From: Craspedostauros australis
Lineage: Eukaryota > Bacillariophyta > Bacillariophyceae > Mastogloiales > Achnanthaceae
NCBI GenBank assembly: GCA_026770025.1
Contig: JAMXDE010000031.1
Location: forward strand, 186,001-250,000
Direction of reading: 5' to 3'
Length of the DNA: 64,000 bases
Shown here: positions 1 through 10,430 of the stretch, in pieces
Position numbering within the stretch: the first letter of the stretch is position 1
Layout: every line of letters starts with the position of its first letter
Position numbers and translations under genes: made by a program
The notes under the pieces: generated by a model
The model's database searches: none
What the model saw: only the letters and a program-made list of their open reading frames with translations
What the model was told of the DNA's origin: nothing

Positions 1-1
1 C

Positions 2-1516
2 AAAAAGGAGTTCGACTCCATGGATACACGCAAGGTATATAGCAAGATCAAACGAGACGCCATCCCACGCGGCCGCAGATGCTGCAAATGCAAATGGGTC
101 TTCAAGCTGAAGCGTGACGGCACACATCGAGCGCGGCTCGTTGCATGTGGCTATTCACAAGTCGCAGGAGTAGACTTCCAAGAGCATTACTCACCCGTCA
201 TTCATGACGTGACCTATCGGGTCATGATGGTGATCATGCTAATCAAGCAGATGGACTGCACACTCGTCGATGTCGTAACGGCATTCCTACATGGAGACCT
301 CGACGAGGAGATCTACATGAACTGTCCCAACGGGATGGATCATCAAGCAGACGAAGCCCTGACCCTACACAAGCCAATCTACGGACTTGTACAGAGCGCC
401 AGGCAATGGTTCAAGATGTTGGTATCGACCCTCAAGAATATCAACTTCGAACAAAGCGCAGCAGACCCGTGCCTGTTCTACAGGAAGACGAACGAAGGAA
501 GCATGATCGTGGCCATCTACGTGGACGATTGCTTCTGTTGCGGAGACTCCAAGGCACTGGAGACCTTCCTGAAGGATATCCAAGGTAGCAAGTTCAAGGT
601 GACAATCGAGCGCGGACTCGGAGACTACCTCAGCTGCAACATTGAACTGAACCATGACAAGACTAGAGCGACATTGCGTCAACCACATCTCATCCGACAC
701 CTCATCGAAGAGTTCGGAACCAAGGTTGAGAAGATGCAACGCTATGGGACACCAGGAACCCCGGGTCAAATCATCGTACGACCATCCGAAGATAACGGAC
801 TGCAGAAGGTCGGACCGGAAGAGCATGCCGAATATCGCCGAGGCGTCGGTATGCTACTCTTCCTCATCAAGCACTCGCGACCGGATATCGCGAACCCTGT
901 AAGGGAGCTCTCCAAGGTATTGATTGGGCCCACCAAGGCCGCAATGAAGGAGATGTATCGGATCATCAAGTATGTGATCGATACAAAGGACTATGGATTG
1001 AAGATCCATCCAGCGCGTCCAGACGACGACGGCTGGGACATGGAGCTCTTCTGCGATAGCGAATATGCAGGAGACAAGAACACGAGAATCAGCGTAGGAG
1101 GGTTCATCCTATACCTGTGCAAGGTACCAATCCTTTGGCGATCCAAGGCACAGAAGGCCGTCACACTCAGCTCATCCGAAGCAGAATACGTTGCCCTTTC
1201 CGAAGCGGCAAAGGAAATCTTCTTCGTCATGCAGCTACTCGAAAGTGTGGGCGTCCCAGTGAAGACACCGATCAAGGTCCGTGTGGACAACATCGGAGCG
1301 ATCTTCATCGCCAAGAACCCATCAACATCCCAACGATCGCGGCACATCGACGTGCGCCATCACTACGTGAGGAACATGGTAATCAACAAAACCATCGAAA
1401 TCATTTTCGTCAAATCCGAGCAGAACACAAGCGACGGATTCACCAAGAACATCAAGGCCGACTTGCAACGTGAACACGAGAAGTCGTACCTTGACACATC
1501 GAGAACATTCGAATGA
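2..1516 (+). CDS. Copia A pol, reverse transcriptase and RNase H (partial)
   Basis: Open from the left window edge. It encodes the end of a Copia polyprotein. The RT core shows FLHGDLDEEIYM, IYGLVQSARQW and the catalytic IYVDDCFCC. The RNase H part shows ELFCDSEYAGD, LSSSEAEYVALSEAAKE and the DNIGAIF motif. It is nearly identical to the C-terminal 500 residues of the proteins of B and D. The stop lies 20 bp before the 3' LTR, with a purine-rich stretch in between. Confidence 0.93.
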   Translation, partial: KKEFDSMDTRKVYSKIKRDAIPRGRRCCKCKWVFKLKRDGTHRARLVACGYSQVAGVDFQEHYSPVIHDVTYRVMMVIMLIKQMDCTLVDVVTAFLHGDLDEEIYMNCPNGMDHQADEALTLHKPIYGLVQSARQWFKMLVSTLKNINFEQSAADPCLFYRKTNEGSMIVAIYVDDCFCCGDSKALETFLKDIQGSKFKVTIERGLGDYLSCNIELNHDKTRATLRQPHLIRHLIEEFGTKVEKMQRYGTPGTPGQIIVRPSEDNGLQKVGPEEHAEYRRGVGMLLFLIKHSRPDIANPVRELSKVLIGPTKAAMKEMYRIIKYVIDTKDYGLKIHPARPDDDGWDMELFCDSEYAGDKNTRISVGGFILYLCKVPILWRSKAQKAVTLSSSEAEYVALSEAAKEIFFVMQLLESVGVPVKTPIKVRVDNIGAIFIAKNPSTSQRSRHIDVRHHYVRNMVINKTIEIIFVKSEQNTSDGFTKNIKADLQREHEKSYLDTSRTFE

Positions 1517-1536
1517 CCGAATGCACACAGGAAGGG

Positions 1537-2321
1537 TGTCGAGATGTACATGTGAGTATATATCAAGATGTACGTGTATATGTGCATCGTTCACCCACTA
1601 TTCTCTCATACGCACTTGGACGGTATAACTATACTCGTGTCGATAGTATGCTGTGATTCGTCAGAATTACAGGGGAAATGGAACACACGAAAAGGGGCAA
1701 GATTTCTGGAGGAAATTTGCAAATAACGATTTCTGAGAGAATCAGAAGATCGTCCGTCCATGCATCAATGGTACCAAGAGAATCTCGAGGTACTTCCCAA
1801 CTAAACCTCAGATGACGATATCATCTGACAGACTACTGCATCACCAATGGAACGTGACATCTGGAGAGCAGAAGGACGCCTACTGACGTCGACAGGATGT
1901 CAACATGTCGCCACGTCGACAGCTGTCTCCAAGTCAGAGCAGGAGACGAAGATACGATGACCCATGAAGATCATGGATACTGAAGGTGAACCTCAAATGG
2001 TAAGTACTCATGGAGTAGAAGTCAGTACTGAATGAACGGAGTGTCGAATGCGGAGCACGCATCGAACACGGAGTATCGTGTAGCACGAGCGCACGATAGT
2101 GAGAGAGAGAATACAGAGAGGAGCGAGAGAGGATCTCGCGTACCGACTCATAGTCGGAGACCGAATCTACGAAACAGATTGAAGCGCCGAGAGCATCGGG
2201 CAAGAGAACGAACGGACACCGAGAGTATCGGAGTGCCAACGTAATGAAATAGCAAACAGACGACTATCAACCAACACCATCTTCCACGATCGTAGGTTAC
2301 CGTGAGCGGAACTTGCCAACA
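1537..2321 (+). repeat. 3' LTR of Copia A
   Basis: 785 bp, beginning TGTCGAG and ending CCAACA (TG...CA termini). It matches the 791-795 bp LTRs of D and B throughout, apart from scattered substitutions and a shorter GA microsatellite near 2099-2113. Confidence 0.93.
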
Positions 2322-2495
2322 GATCTTGCAGCTGAGGTAGTCTTCGAGGTCGTTCTCCACCTTGATTCCGAATTGCTCAGCCTTAATGTCGATCGTCAGT
2401 TGCTTCAACTCCTCCTTTTCTCCGATGCATAGGCAGTCGTCGACGTAGGTGCCTATTAGCAGTAGTCTCCCTTCCTGATTCCGAATCAGAAGGCA
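2322..2495 (-). mobile_element. Copia C fragment between A and B
   Basis: A 174-bp slice of element C's reverse transcriptase on the minus strand, including the GTYVDDCLC catalytic box and an EDYLSCKI motif. It is the piece of C left between the insertions of A and B. The rest of C's upstream coding region resumes at 10431 on the far side of B. C's 3' end would lie to the left of A, outside the window. Confidence 0.88.
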
Positions 2496-3290
2496 TGTTG
2501 GCAAGTTCCGCTCACGGTAACCTACGATCGTGGAAGATGGTGTTGGTTGATAGTCGTCTGTTTGCTATTTCATTACTTGGCTACTCCGATGCTCTCGGTG
2601 TACGCCCGTTCTCTTGCCCGATGCTCTCGGCGCTTCAATCTGTTTCGTAGATTCGGTCTCCGACTATGAGTCGGTACGCGAGATCCTCTCTCGCTCCTCT
2701 CTGTATTCTCTCTCTCTCTCTCTCTCAACATCGTGTGCTCGTGCTACACGATGCTTCGTGTTCGATGCGTACTCCGCATTCGACACTCTGTTCATTCAGT
2801 ACTGGCTTCTACTCCATGAGTACTTACCATTTGAAGTTCACCTTCAGTATCCATGATCTTCATGGGTCATCGTATCTTCGCCTCCTGCTCTGACTTGGAG
2901 ACAGCTGTCGACGTGGTGACATGTTGACATCCTGTCGACGTCAGTAGGCGTCCTTCTGCTCTCCAGATGTCACGTTCCATTGGTGATGCAGTAGTCTGTC
3001 AGATGATATCGTCATCTGAGGTTTAGTTGGGAAGTACCTCGAGATTCTCTTGGTACCATTGATGCATGGACGGACGATTTTCTGATTCTTCCAGAAATCG
3101 TTATTTGCAAATTTCCTCCAGAAATCTTGCCCCTTTTTGTGTGTTCCATTTCCCCTGTAATTCTGACGAATCACAGCATACTATCGACACGAGTATAGTT
3201 ATACCGTCCAAGTGCGTATGAGAGAATAGCGGGTGAACGATGCACATATACACGTACATCTTGATATATACTCACATGTACATCTCGACA
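2496..3290 (-). repeat. 3' LTR of Copia B
   Basis: 795 bp, TG...CA bounded (TGTTGG to TCGACA on the plus strand), matching 9636-10430 at a constant offset of 7140 with no difference seen. It contains a CT microsatellite near 2708-2727. The purine-rich tract expected before a 3' LTR is at 3291-3300, read on the minus strand. Confidence 0.95.
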
Positions 3291-3310
3291 CCCTTCCTGT
3301 GTGCATTCGG

Positions 3311-6300
3311 TCATTCGAATGTTCTCGATGTGTCAAGGTACGACTTCTCATGTTCACGTTGCAAGTCGGCCTTGATGTTCTTGGTGAATCCGTCGCTTGT
3401 GTTCTGCTCGGATTTGACGAAAATGATTTCGATGGTTTTGTTGATTACCATGTTCCTCACGTAGTGATGGCGCACGTCGATGTGCCGCGATCGTTGGGAT
3501 GTTGATGGGTTCTTGGCGATGAAGATCGCCCCGATGTTGTCCACGCGGACCTTGATCGGTGTCTTCACTGGGACGCCCACACTTTCGAGTAGCTGCATGA
3601 CGAAGAAGATCTCCTTTGCCGCTTCGGAAAGGGCAACGTATTCTGCTTCGGATGAGCTGAGTGTGACGGCCTTCTGTGCCTTGGATCGCCAAAGGATTGG
3701 TACCTTGCACAGGTATAGGATGAATCCCCCTACGCTGATTCTTGTATTCTTGTCTCCTGCATATTCGCTATCGCAGAAGAGCTCCATGTCCCAGCCGTCG
3801 TCATCTGGACGCGCTGGATGGATCTTCAATCCATAGTCCTTTGTATCGATCACATACTTGATGATCCGATACATCTCCTTCATTGCAGCCTTGGTGGGCC
3901 CGATCAATACCTCGGAGAGTTCCCTCACAGGGTTCGCGATATCTGGTCGCGAGTGCTTGATGAGGAAGAGTAGCATACCGACGCCTCGGCGGTATTCGGC
4001 ATGTTCTTCCGGTCCGACCTTCTGCAGTCCGTTATCTTCGGATGGTCGTACGATGATTTGACCCGGGGTTCCCGGTGTCCCATAACGTTGCATCTTCTCA
4101 ACTTTGGCTCCGAATTCCTCGATGAGGTGTCGGATGAGATGTGGTTGACGCAATGTCGCTCTAGTCTTGTCATGGTTCAATTCGATGTTGCAGCTGAGGT
4201 AGTCTCCGAGTCCGCGCTCGATTGTCACCTTGAATTTGCTGCCTTGGATGTCCTTCAGGAATGTCTCCAGTGCCTTGGAGTCTCCGCAACAGAAGCAATC
4301 GTCCACGTAGATGGCCACGATCATGCTTCCTTCGTTCGTCTTCCTGTAGAACAGGCACGGGTCTGCTGCGCTCTGTTCGAAGTTGATATTCTTGAGGGTC
4401 GATACCAACATCTTGAACCATTGCCTGGCGCTCTGCACAAGTCCGTAGATTGGCTTGTGTAGGGTCAGGGCTTCGTCTGGTTGATGATCCATCCCATTGG
4501 GACAGTTCATGTAGATCTCCTCGTCGAGGTCTCCATGTAGGAATGCCGTTACGACATCGACGAGTGCGCAGTCCATCTTCTTGATTAGCATGATCACCAT
4601 CATGACCCGATAGGTCACGTCATGGATGACGGGTGAGTAATGCTCTTGGAAGTCTACTCCTGCAACTTGTGAATAGCCACATGCAACGAGCCGTGCTCGA
4701 TGTGTGCCGTCACGCTTCAGCTTGAAGACCCATTTGCACTTGCAGCATCTGCGGCCGCGTGGGATGGCGTCTCGTTTGATCTTGCTATACACCTTGCGTG
4801 TATCCATGGAGTCGAACTCCTTCTTGATGGCTGCTCGATATCCCTTCCGATGGATAGGATCTGGGTGATTGAAGGCTCCGTCGAACGTTGTAGGTTCGAT
4901 GTGCTTCTCTGGTTCCTTGTTCTCGTCCTGCATCGACAATCCGATGTCGATCGCTGGTGATTCGGTAATGATTGCATTCATTCCGTATAGTCCTGTTGTG
5001 CTATGATGAGTGATCTCGATCTCTTCATTTTCGTCTTCGATTTCTTCATCATCTGTAGTTTCGTTGTTGGAATCGTCGATCATCTCGTCGCTGAGTTCGT
5101 CACTCGCCTCACTGGATGATGGATCGCTCTCATAGCCTTCTTCCTTTCGACCTCGTTCGTTGAAGTCTTCGAGCTCGCGCAGAGCTCTGGGAATACTCTT
5201 CCCTGTGGTTGGCTTGGGATTAGCTTCTCCCTTCCTGCCTCGTGCTTCGTGACGTCGGATCCTCTCCTTTCTAGCTATGTCACGCTTGTTTGGTTTGCTT
5301 GGTGGAGATCTAGATGGTGTGTCATGTGTAGACCTTGCTGGTGTGTTCGGAGGAGTGACACCTGTCTCGTCATCGGCTTCGTCGCCGGAGGGTAGGATTT
5401 CGTCATCCTCATGATTGGATTCGCTCCGATCTTCCTCGTCATTCTGGATTAGTTGAGTCACTACTCCGTCGTCCTCATTATCCTCGTCATCACTGTCTGA
5501 TAGAATGTAGTACCTGTTGCTGTCAGCGAAAGATACTCTCTTCGCTTCCGATGTTTGACGCGTTGCCGTCCTTGGCGTTGCTCCCTTTCGTCCGATGGTT
5601 GTGAAGCCGTCTGCGTCCGTTGTTCCTGTTTCGTTGGATATGTTCGGTGCTGGTGCCCAACCACGGAACTGTCCGTATGATTGGTTGAGCCACTTGATGT
5701 CGCGTGAACAGATGAGTGACTTGGTCGATGGTCTGTACATGTTGTAGACCCCTGATGCATGTTGGTGTGCATATCCGATGAACACCATCTCTTCTCCTCT
5801 GTTCTTGAGTTTCGCGGTAATCCCGCCGTAGGTAGTCTTCACAACACCCACCTCTCCAAATGTGCGGAGCGCGTCCGCATATGGTGGATCGTTGCCGAAG
5901 AATTGTCGATGTGGTGACTTTCTCTGGTTCTTCGCTACGGTGATGTTGGCGATGGCGGTGGCAGTGCTAGCAGCTGCTGCCCACAGGCCATGCCTATACT
6001 CTTCATCGAGCTGTGCTCCGTTGAGCATGGAGCGAATCTTGGTGTAGAGGTACGCGAACTTGCGTTCCACTCTTCCGTTCTGTTGCGGCGTGTTCGATGC
6101 CGTATATTCGAATTTCACGTTGAGTCCTGCATCGATGAGAATATCCTCCGTGGATTTGTTCTCTCCGCTGTTGTCACCTCGGAAGATGATCTGTTGGTCA
6201 CCAGTCTGTGACTTGATCATCTGGATGAATCGTTTGATGTATCCTGGTTGATCACTCTTGTTCTTGAGAAAGAAACTCCAGCAGTGATCCGTGCAGTCGT

Positions 6301-9300
6301 CCACGATCAGGGTCCAGTAGCGTTTATCTCCGAAGCTTATGTGTTTAGTGTAACTAATGTCAATGAAGAACCGTTCGCCGCGGCGAGTAGCTCTTGGAAT
6401 AGTTGCCTTCGGAATATTCTTCACTCTTGCGTTCGCGACCGCGCAGTCACGACACACCGGCATCTCGCCGATGATTTTCCATCCGTATTGAGCGGCCGTC
6501 CGCTTCATGGTCTCGAGTGGCGCGTGGCCGAGCATTCGGTGCAAGTTCACCGCGCTGATCTCCTTGGATGGATTCTTGACGATGGCTGTGCAAGCCTTGT
6601 CGTCGTCTGTTGGCATGATGGGATGCATCTGCACTCCCGTGATGAATCCGTTGGATGTGGGGAAGACTCGATCGAACACGATCTTCGTTCCGGATCCGTT
6701 GATGATGTCCATCAGAATGCCGTTGTTACCAAGCTGGTAACCGTTGTACAGAGCCTTGTTCGTGGAGAAAAGGTTCACCGCCATCTTGGGTGTGTACTTC
6801 ACATCATCGAGCCGGATGACGTGGCCAGTGTTGTCTCGCTGTTTGACTTTCAAGCGAATGGATCCCATCTTGGGAGAGTCCAGCTTCGTGCTGTCTCCCA
6901 CTTGGACGAAGGACTTGATGTGCCGCACGTTGAAGAGAGCGGCGTCCGAGTTGACGATGTGACACGAAGCTCCGCTGTCGGCGAGCCAGGTGTCTTTGTT
7001 GACCTTGTCCTTGTACTTGGTGCTCAGTTCGTGGAGTTGCTCCACAGCTGCCGCAGCTATCTCGTCGTCGAAGCTGCCGTCGTCGTTGTCTTCGTGGACT
7101 CCATCTTCGTTGTATGGATGATGATGGTCTCCGTCATCCATGTCGTCGGGTAGTTGCGCGTAGTCCGATGGAATCGTAGTGTTCCGATGAGATCCTGTGG
7201 CTGGATCGTATGGGTAGACGCGTGATCGCTCTCGCAAGAGCACGCGCATGCATCCTCCAAGGATGTAATGCAGATCCGTATCTGGGATCGTTTCCGAGTC
7301 GTTCCCTTCCAGTATGCGGTTGACGATGATTGCATTGGCGAGGATCTCTTCGATTGAGTCGAAGTGCTCGGATAGGATGGATCCCATCATGTTCACCCAT
7401 ATTGGCATGAGTGCTCCTCGTGTCGTTCCTGGGAATACTCGCATTCCCGCTTCCATCACGGCGTCAAAGATGAGCTGCTTTTGGATTATCAATGCTGTTG
7501 CTGTTGCATTCGGGATGGTGCTGTGACGGAGGAGGTAGTCGACGCTATTGGGATTCTCAATATCCGGGAAGTCGATATTCGATGGATAGACGACACGCTC
7601 GTTTGGATTGAAGCTGTCGTCTGGATGATTGCCGTCCTCGGATTCGTCGCTGTCATCCTCGTCGAAGATGCCCGATCTGTTGTTCCCCGCCGCTGGAGGA
7701 GGCGGCGCCGCGGCGCGGCGCGTTTCGCCTTGATTGATGAAGGTTCCCGTTCTCTCGTATCTCCCAGCTTGAGGAGGAGGCAACTCGTCACGGTTCGCCT
7801 CGTCGTCTTCATCTGCGCCGTCCTCGTCGGCGTCGTCGTCGTCGTCATCGCTCATGGCCTCTTCGATGTCGCTATCGTTGGCCTCGTCCATCTCAGCTTC
7901 GTCGCCGTATGAACCGATCAGGTCGTGCGCGTTGAAGCAGCATTCGTAGCTCACTTCGCGTCTTGGATCCACCTCGTGGATGATTGGCTCCTCACTGAGC
8001 CACTCCGGGATGATCTCATCATCCTGCACTTCGTCGTCACTCCCGACGTATTCGAAGTTATCGAAGAAGGAGTCTTCGATGTAGTCGTCGGACACCAACA
8101 TGCAGAGCGGCATGTCCTTTGCAGAGAGTACCATCTCGTGCCCGCTCTTGTCGTGTCCTTCCGTAGCCGCGTTGGCTTGTTCGTTGTTCTTCTTCTCGTT
8201 GAACTTCTTCTTTCGACATTCCGCCTCGCGATGTCCGAAGATGCCGCAGTAGTTGCACTTGCCCTTGAAGCCGCTTCCCTTGTTGCGCTTTCCGTTCATC
8301 TTGTTGTTGTTGTTGTTGTTTTTCTTGTTGTTCGGTTTCTTGCGTTCTGGGCAATCGGCGGATCTATGGCCATACACGCCACAGTTGTGGCAAGTACCCT
8401 TGAAGTTACCGGTGCTTGTGAAGCCGGTGTCGTTGCTCTTCGTGTTGCTGTCTTGGAAGTCGTCGACGTATGCCTTGCCTCCTCTGTGGGTGGCGTATGC
8501 AGTACGGAGTACTCCTCTGATCGCGTTGATGGTAACCAGTTCCGGATTGAACGTGAGTTGGTGTTGGAAGTTCACGACGTGGGTTTTGTATTCCACGCTC
8601 ACCGTGCTGAGGATTTGCATGATCATTTCCTCGTCTGTGATCTCGTACTTGACATCGTGGAGACGCGATCGTAGACTCTCGAGTTGCGTGATGTAGATGT
8701 CGGGGTCCGTGTCTCTCTTCATCTTTTCGTTGTTGAATTGGCGCTTGAGTTTGATCTTCGTTACTGCGTCGGATGGTCGGAACTTCTCCGCGAGAACGTT
8801 CCACGCTCCGTGTGCGTCTCCTTCGGGGTAGTCGACGGAGATGCATTGGTTGATGTACTGGATGGCTTGCTTGCCCTTTCCTTTCTCTGCATCCATCATG
8901 AGGATCAGATCGCTGAAGCAATCGCATCCCAGCTCGTAGATCTCCTCCATCGCTTCCTTGTCTTCATCGGCGGCTGCCGCGATCTCGCTCACTGTTGGCA
9001 CCTTGGTCTTGCCCAACATCACGTCTCTCGTCTTCTGTGCACGAGCGTATGCCTTCGCTTGGGACTCCCATGCGCTGTAGTCTTCCTGTTCACCGCTGAA
9101 CATCGGCGCCTTCATGCGTCGCTTGTTCACGTTGGCTGATGTCGCCATGTTGATTCGTTGTTTCGTCGTTGGTGCGCTCGCGCCCTTGATTTTCGTCTGT
9201 TTCTGTGTTGTCGATTCTTCGATTTTCGCCTGTTGTTGCGCGGAGATTGTTTTCGTCACAAATTCTCCTCCTGGTGGTGTCTCACTTTTCCCACCCTGTT

Positions 9301-9553
9301 TGGCTGTGCGAATGCTCTTCGTCACACCAGTCTCCTCTTGCTTGATCGCCTTGAGAATCCTCTTCTCCTTACGATGTAGTCTTGCAGACCGTTCTTCTTC
9401 GGTCTCGTCGATCGCGCTTGCGTCTGCGCTTGATAGGACAGTAGCCGCGGCTGCTTCCTTCTCTTCTCGTGGTGGAGTCTCACTCGCACCTTCTTCTCTC
9501 TTGATAGTCGGATTGGACAGAGGGATGTCTTTCAATTCCTCTTCCTCGCTCAT
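3311..9553 (-). CDS. Copia B gag-pol polyprotein (2080 aa)
   Basis: One long frame encoding a Pseudoviridae polyprotein. In order it has a gag region; two CCHC zinc knuckles (CHNCGVYGHRSADC and CNYCGIFGHREAEC, about residues 390-450); a long acidic stretch and an extra domain (about 480-870); the aspartic protease motif ADSGASCH; the pre-integrase LHRMLGHA box; integrase (IVDDCTDHCW, RGDNSGENK, NGRVERK); reverse transcriptase (IYVDDCFCC) and RNase H. It differs from the D protein at only a handful of residues. The extra block between nucleocapsid and protease is unusual for the family. Confidence 0.95.
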   Translation of the reverse strand: MSEEEELKDIPLSNPTIKREEGASETPPREEKEAAAATVLSSADASAIDETEEERSARLHRKEKRILKAIKQEETGVTKSIRTAKQGGKSETPPGGEFVTKTISAQQQAKIEESTTQKQTKIKGASAPTTKQRINMATSANVNKRRMKAPMFSGEQEDYSAWESQAKAYARAQKTRDVMLGKTKVPTVSEIAAAADEDKEAMEEIYELGCDCFSDLILMMDAEKGKGKQAIQYINQCISVDYPEGDAHGAWNVLAEKFRPSDAVTKIKLKRQFNNEKMKRDTDPDIYITQLESLRSRLHDVKYEITDEEMIMQILSTVSVEYKTHVVNFQHQLTFNPELVTINAIRGVLRTAYATHRGGKAYVDDFQDSNTKSNDTGFTSTGNFKGTCHNCGVYGHRSADCPERKKPNNKKNNNNNNKMNGKRNKGSGFKGKCNYCGIFGHREAECRKKKFNEKKNNEQANAATEGHDKSGHEMVLSAKDMPLCMLVSDDYIEDSFFDNFEYVGSDDEVQDDEIIPEWLSEEPIIHEVDPRREVSYECCFNAHDLIGSYGDEAEMDEANDSDIEEAMSDDDDDDADEDGADEDDEANRDELPPPQAGRYERTGTFINQGETRRAAAPPPPAAGNNRSGIFDEDDSDESEDGNHPDDSFNPNERVVYPSNIDFPDIENPNSVDYLLRHSTIPNATATALIIQKQLIFDAVMEAGMRVFPGTTRGALMPIWVNMMGSILSEHFDSIEEILANAIIVNRILEGNDSETIPDTDLHYILGGCMRVLLRERSRVYPYDPATGSHRNTTIPSDYAQLPDDMDDGDHHHPYNEDGVHEDNDDGSFDDEIAAAAVEQLHELSTKYKDKVNKDTWLADSGASCHIVNSDAALFNVRHIKSFVQVGDSTKLDSPKMGSIRLKVKQRDNTGHVIRLDDVKYTPKMAVNLFSTNKALYNGYQLGNNGILMDIINGSGTKIVFDRVFPTSNGFITGVQMHPIMPTDDDKACTAIVKNPSKEISAVNLHRMLGHAPLETMKRTAAQYGWKIIGEMPVCRDCAVANARVKNIPKATIPRATRRGERFFIDISYTKHISFGDKRYWTLIVDDCTDHCWSFFLKNKSDQPGYIKRFIQMIKSQTGDQQIIFRGDNSGENKSTEDILIDAGLNVKFEYTASNTPQQNGRVERKFAYLYTKIRSMLNGAQLDEEYRHGLWAAAASTATAIANITVAKNQRKSPHRQFFGNDPPYADALRTFGEVGVVKTTYGGITAKLKNRGEEMVFIGYAHQHASGVYNMYRPSTKSLICSRDIKWLNQSYGQFRGWAPAPNISNETGTTDADGFTTIGRKGATPRTATRQTSEAKRVSFADSNRYYILSDSDDEDNEDDGVVTQLIQNDEEDRSESNHEDDEILPSGDEADDETGVTPPNTPARSTHDTPSRSPPSKPNKRDIARKERIRRHEARGRKGEANPKPTTGKSIPRALRELEDFNERGRKEEGYESDPSSSEASDELSDEMIDDSNNETTDDEEIEDENEEIEITHHSTTGLYGMNAIITESPAIDIGLSMQDENKEPEKHIEPTTFDGAFNHPDPIHRKGYRAAIKKEFDSMDTRKVYSKIKRDAIPRGRRCCKCKWVFKLKRDGTHRARLVACGYSQVAGVDFQEHYSPVIHDVTYRVMMVIMLIKKMDCALVDVVTAFLHGDLDEEIYMNCPNGMDHQPDEALTLHKPIYGLVQSARQWFKMLVSTLKNINFEQSAADPCLFYRKTNEGSMIVAIYVDDCFCCGDSKALETFLKDIQGSKFKVTIERGLGDYLSCNIELNHDKTRATLRQPHLIRHLIEEFGAKVEKMQRYGTPGTPGQIIVRPSEDNGLQKVGPEEHAEYRRGVGMLLFLIKHSRPDIANPVRELSEVLIGPTKAAMKEMYRIIKYVIDTKDYGLKIHPARPDDDGWDMELFCDSEYAGDKNTRISVGGFILYLCKVPILWRSKAQKAVTLSSSEAEYVALSEAAKEIFFVMQLLESVGVPVKTPIKVRVDNIGAIFIAKNPSTSQRSRHIDVRHHYVRNMVINKTIEIIFVKSEQNTSDGFTKNIKADLQREHEKSYLDTSRTFE

Positions 9554-9623
9554 TCAGCCTGCTGCTCTTGAATGATGTTCGTCTTCCTCGCACGATACGA
9601 TTCGCGGGCTCGCCCTGATCTAT

Positions 9624-9635
9624 CGTTTATAAACG
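9624..9635 (-). promoter_or_regulatory. 12-bp palindrome at primer-binding position, Copia B
   Basis: CGTTTATAAACG, a perfect palindrome that directly abuts the 5' LTR where a primer-binding site is expected. The same sequence sits at 23075-23086 in D, and a variant with CG in the middle is at 15120-15131 in C. No match to a tRNA 3' end is apparent. Confidence 0.6.
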
Positions 9636-10430
9636 TGTTGGCAAGTTCCGCTCACGGTAACCTACGATCGTGGAAGATGGTGTTGGTTGATAGTCGTCTG
9701 TTTGCTATTTCATTACTTGGCTACTCCGATGCTCTCGGTGTACGCCCGTTCTCTTGCCCGATGCTCTCGGCGCTTCAATCTGTTTCGTAGATTCGGTCTC
9801 CGACTATGAGTCGGTACGCGAGATCCTCTCTCGCTCCTCTCTGTATTCTCTCTCTCTCTCTCTCTCAACATCGTGTGCTCGTGCTACACGATGCTTCGTG
9901 TTCGATGCGTACTCCGCATTCGACACTCTGTTCATTCAGTACTGGCTTCTACTCCATGAGTACTTACCATTTGAAGTTCACCTTCAGTATCCATGATCTT
10001 CATGGGTCATCGTATCTTCGCCTCCTGCTCTGACTTGGAGACAGCTGTCGACGTGGTGACATGTTGACATCCTGTCGACGTCAGTAGGCGTCCTTCTGCT
10101 CTCCAGATGTCACGTTCCATTGGTGATGCAGTAGTCTGTCAGATGATATCGTCATCTGAGGTTTAGTTGGGAAGTACCTCGAGATTCTCTTGGTACCATT
10201 GATGCATGGACGGACGATTTTCTGATTCTTCCAGAAATCGTTATTTGCAAATTTCCTCCAGAAATCTTGCCCCTTTTTGTGTGTTCCATTTCCCCTGTAA
10301 TTCTGACGAATCACAGCATACTATCGACACGAGTATAGTTATACCGTCCAAGTGCGTATGAGAGAATAGCGGGTGAACGATGCACATATACACGTACATC
10401 TTGATATATACTCACATGTACATCTCGACA
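9636..10430 (-). repeat. 5' LTR of Copia B
   Basis: 795 bp, identical by eye to 2496-3290. It is bounded on the right by the target-site copy 'aaggca' and then by element C's reverse transcriptase. Confidence 0.95.

Larger units (their letters stand above)
1..2321 (+). mobile_element. Copia element A (family 1), 3' part
   Basis: This is the 3' end of a Ty1/Copia LTR retrotransposon whose 5' part lies outside the window. It holds the reverse transcriptase and RNase H end of pol and one complete LTR. It is a close relative of B and D but its LTR carries several substitutions and a shorter GA-repeat, so it looks somewhat older than they do. It sits inside element C: directly right of its LTR the minus strand continues as C's reverse transcriptase (2322-2495). 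The visible part looks whole. Confidence 0.93.
2496..10430 (-). mobile_element. Copia element B (family 1), complete, inserted in C
   Basis: A 7935-bp Ty1/Copia element on the minus strand with two 795-bp LTRs and one long gag-pol frame. It looks whole. The two LTRs are identical by eye, so the insertion is recent. The target is element C's pol: 'aaggca' occurs immediately left of 2496 and again at 10431-10436, a duplication of up to six bases. It is a sister copy of D in opposite orientation. Confidence 0.96.

Noticed and set aside
6248-7153. A 301-codon plus-strand frame and similar long frames at 7925-8674 and 8684-9139
   Set aside because: These are antisense shadows of the Copia B polyprotein; the same frames recur, mirrored, opposite D. 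They are valine/leucine-rich as expected from the reverse of acidic coding sequence.
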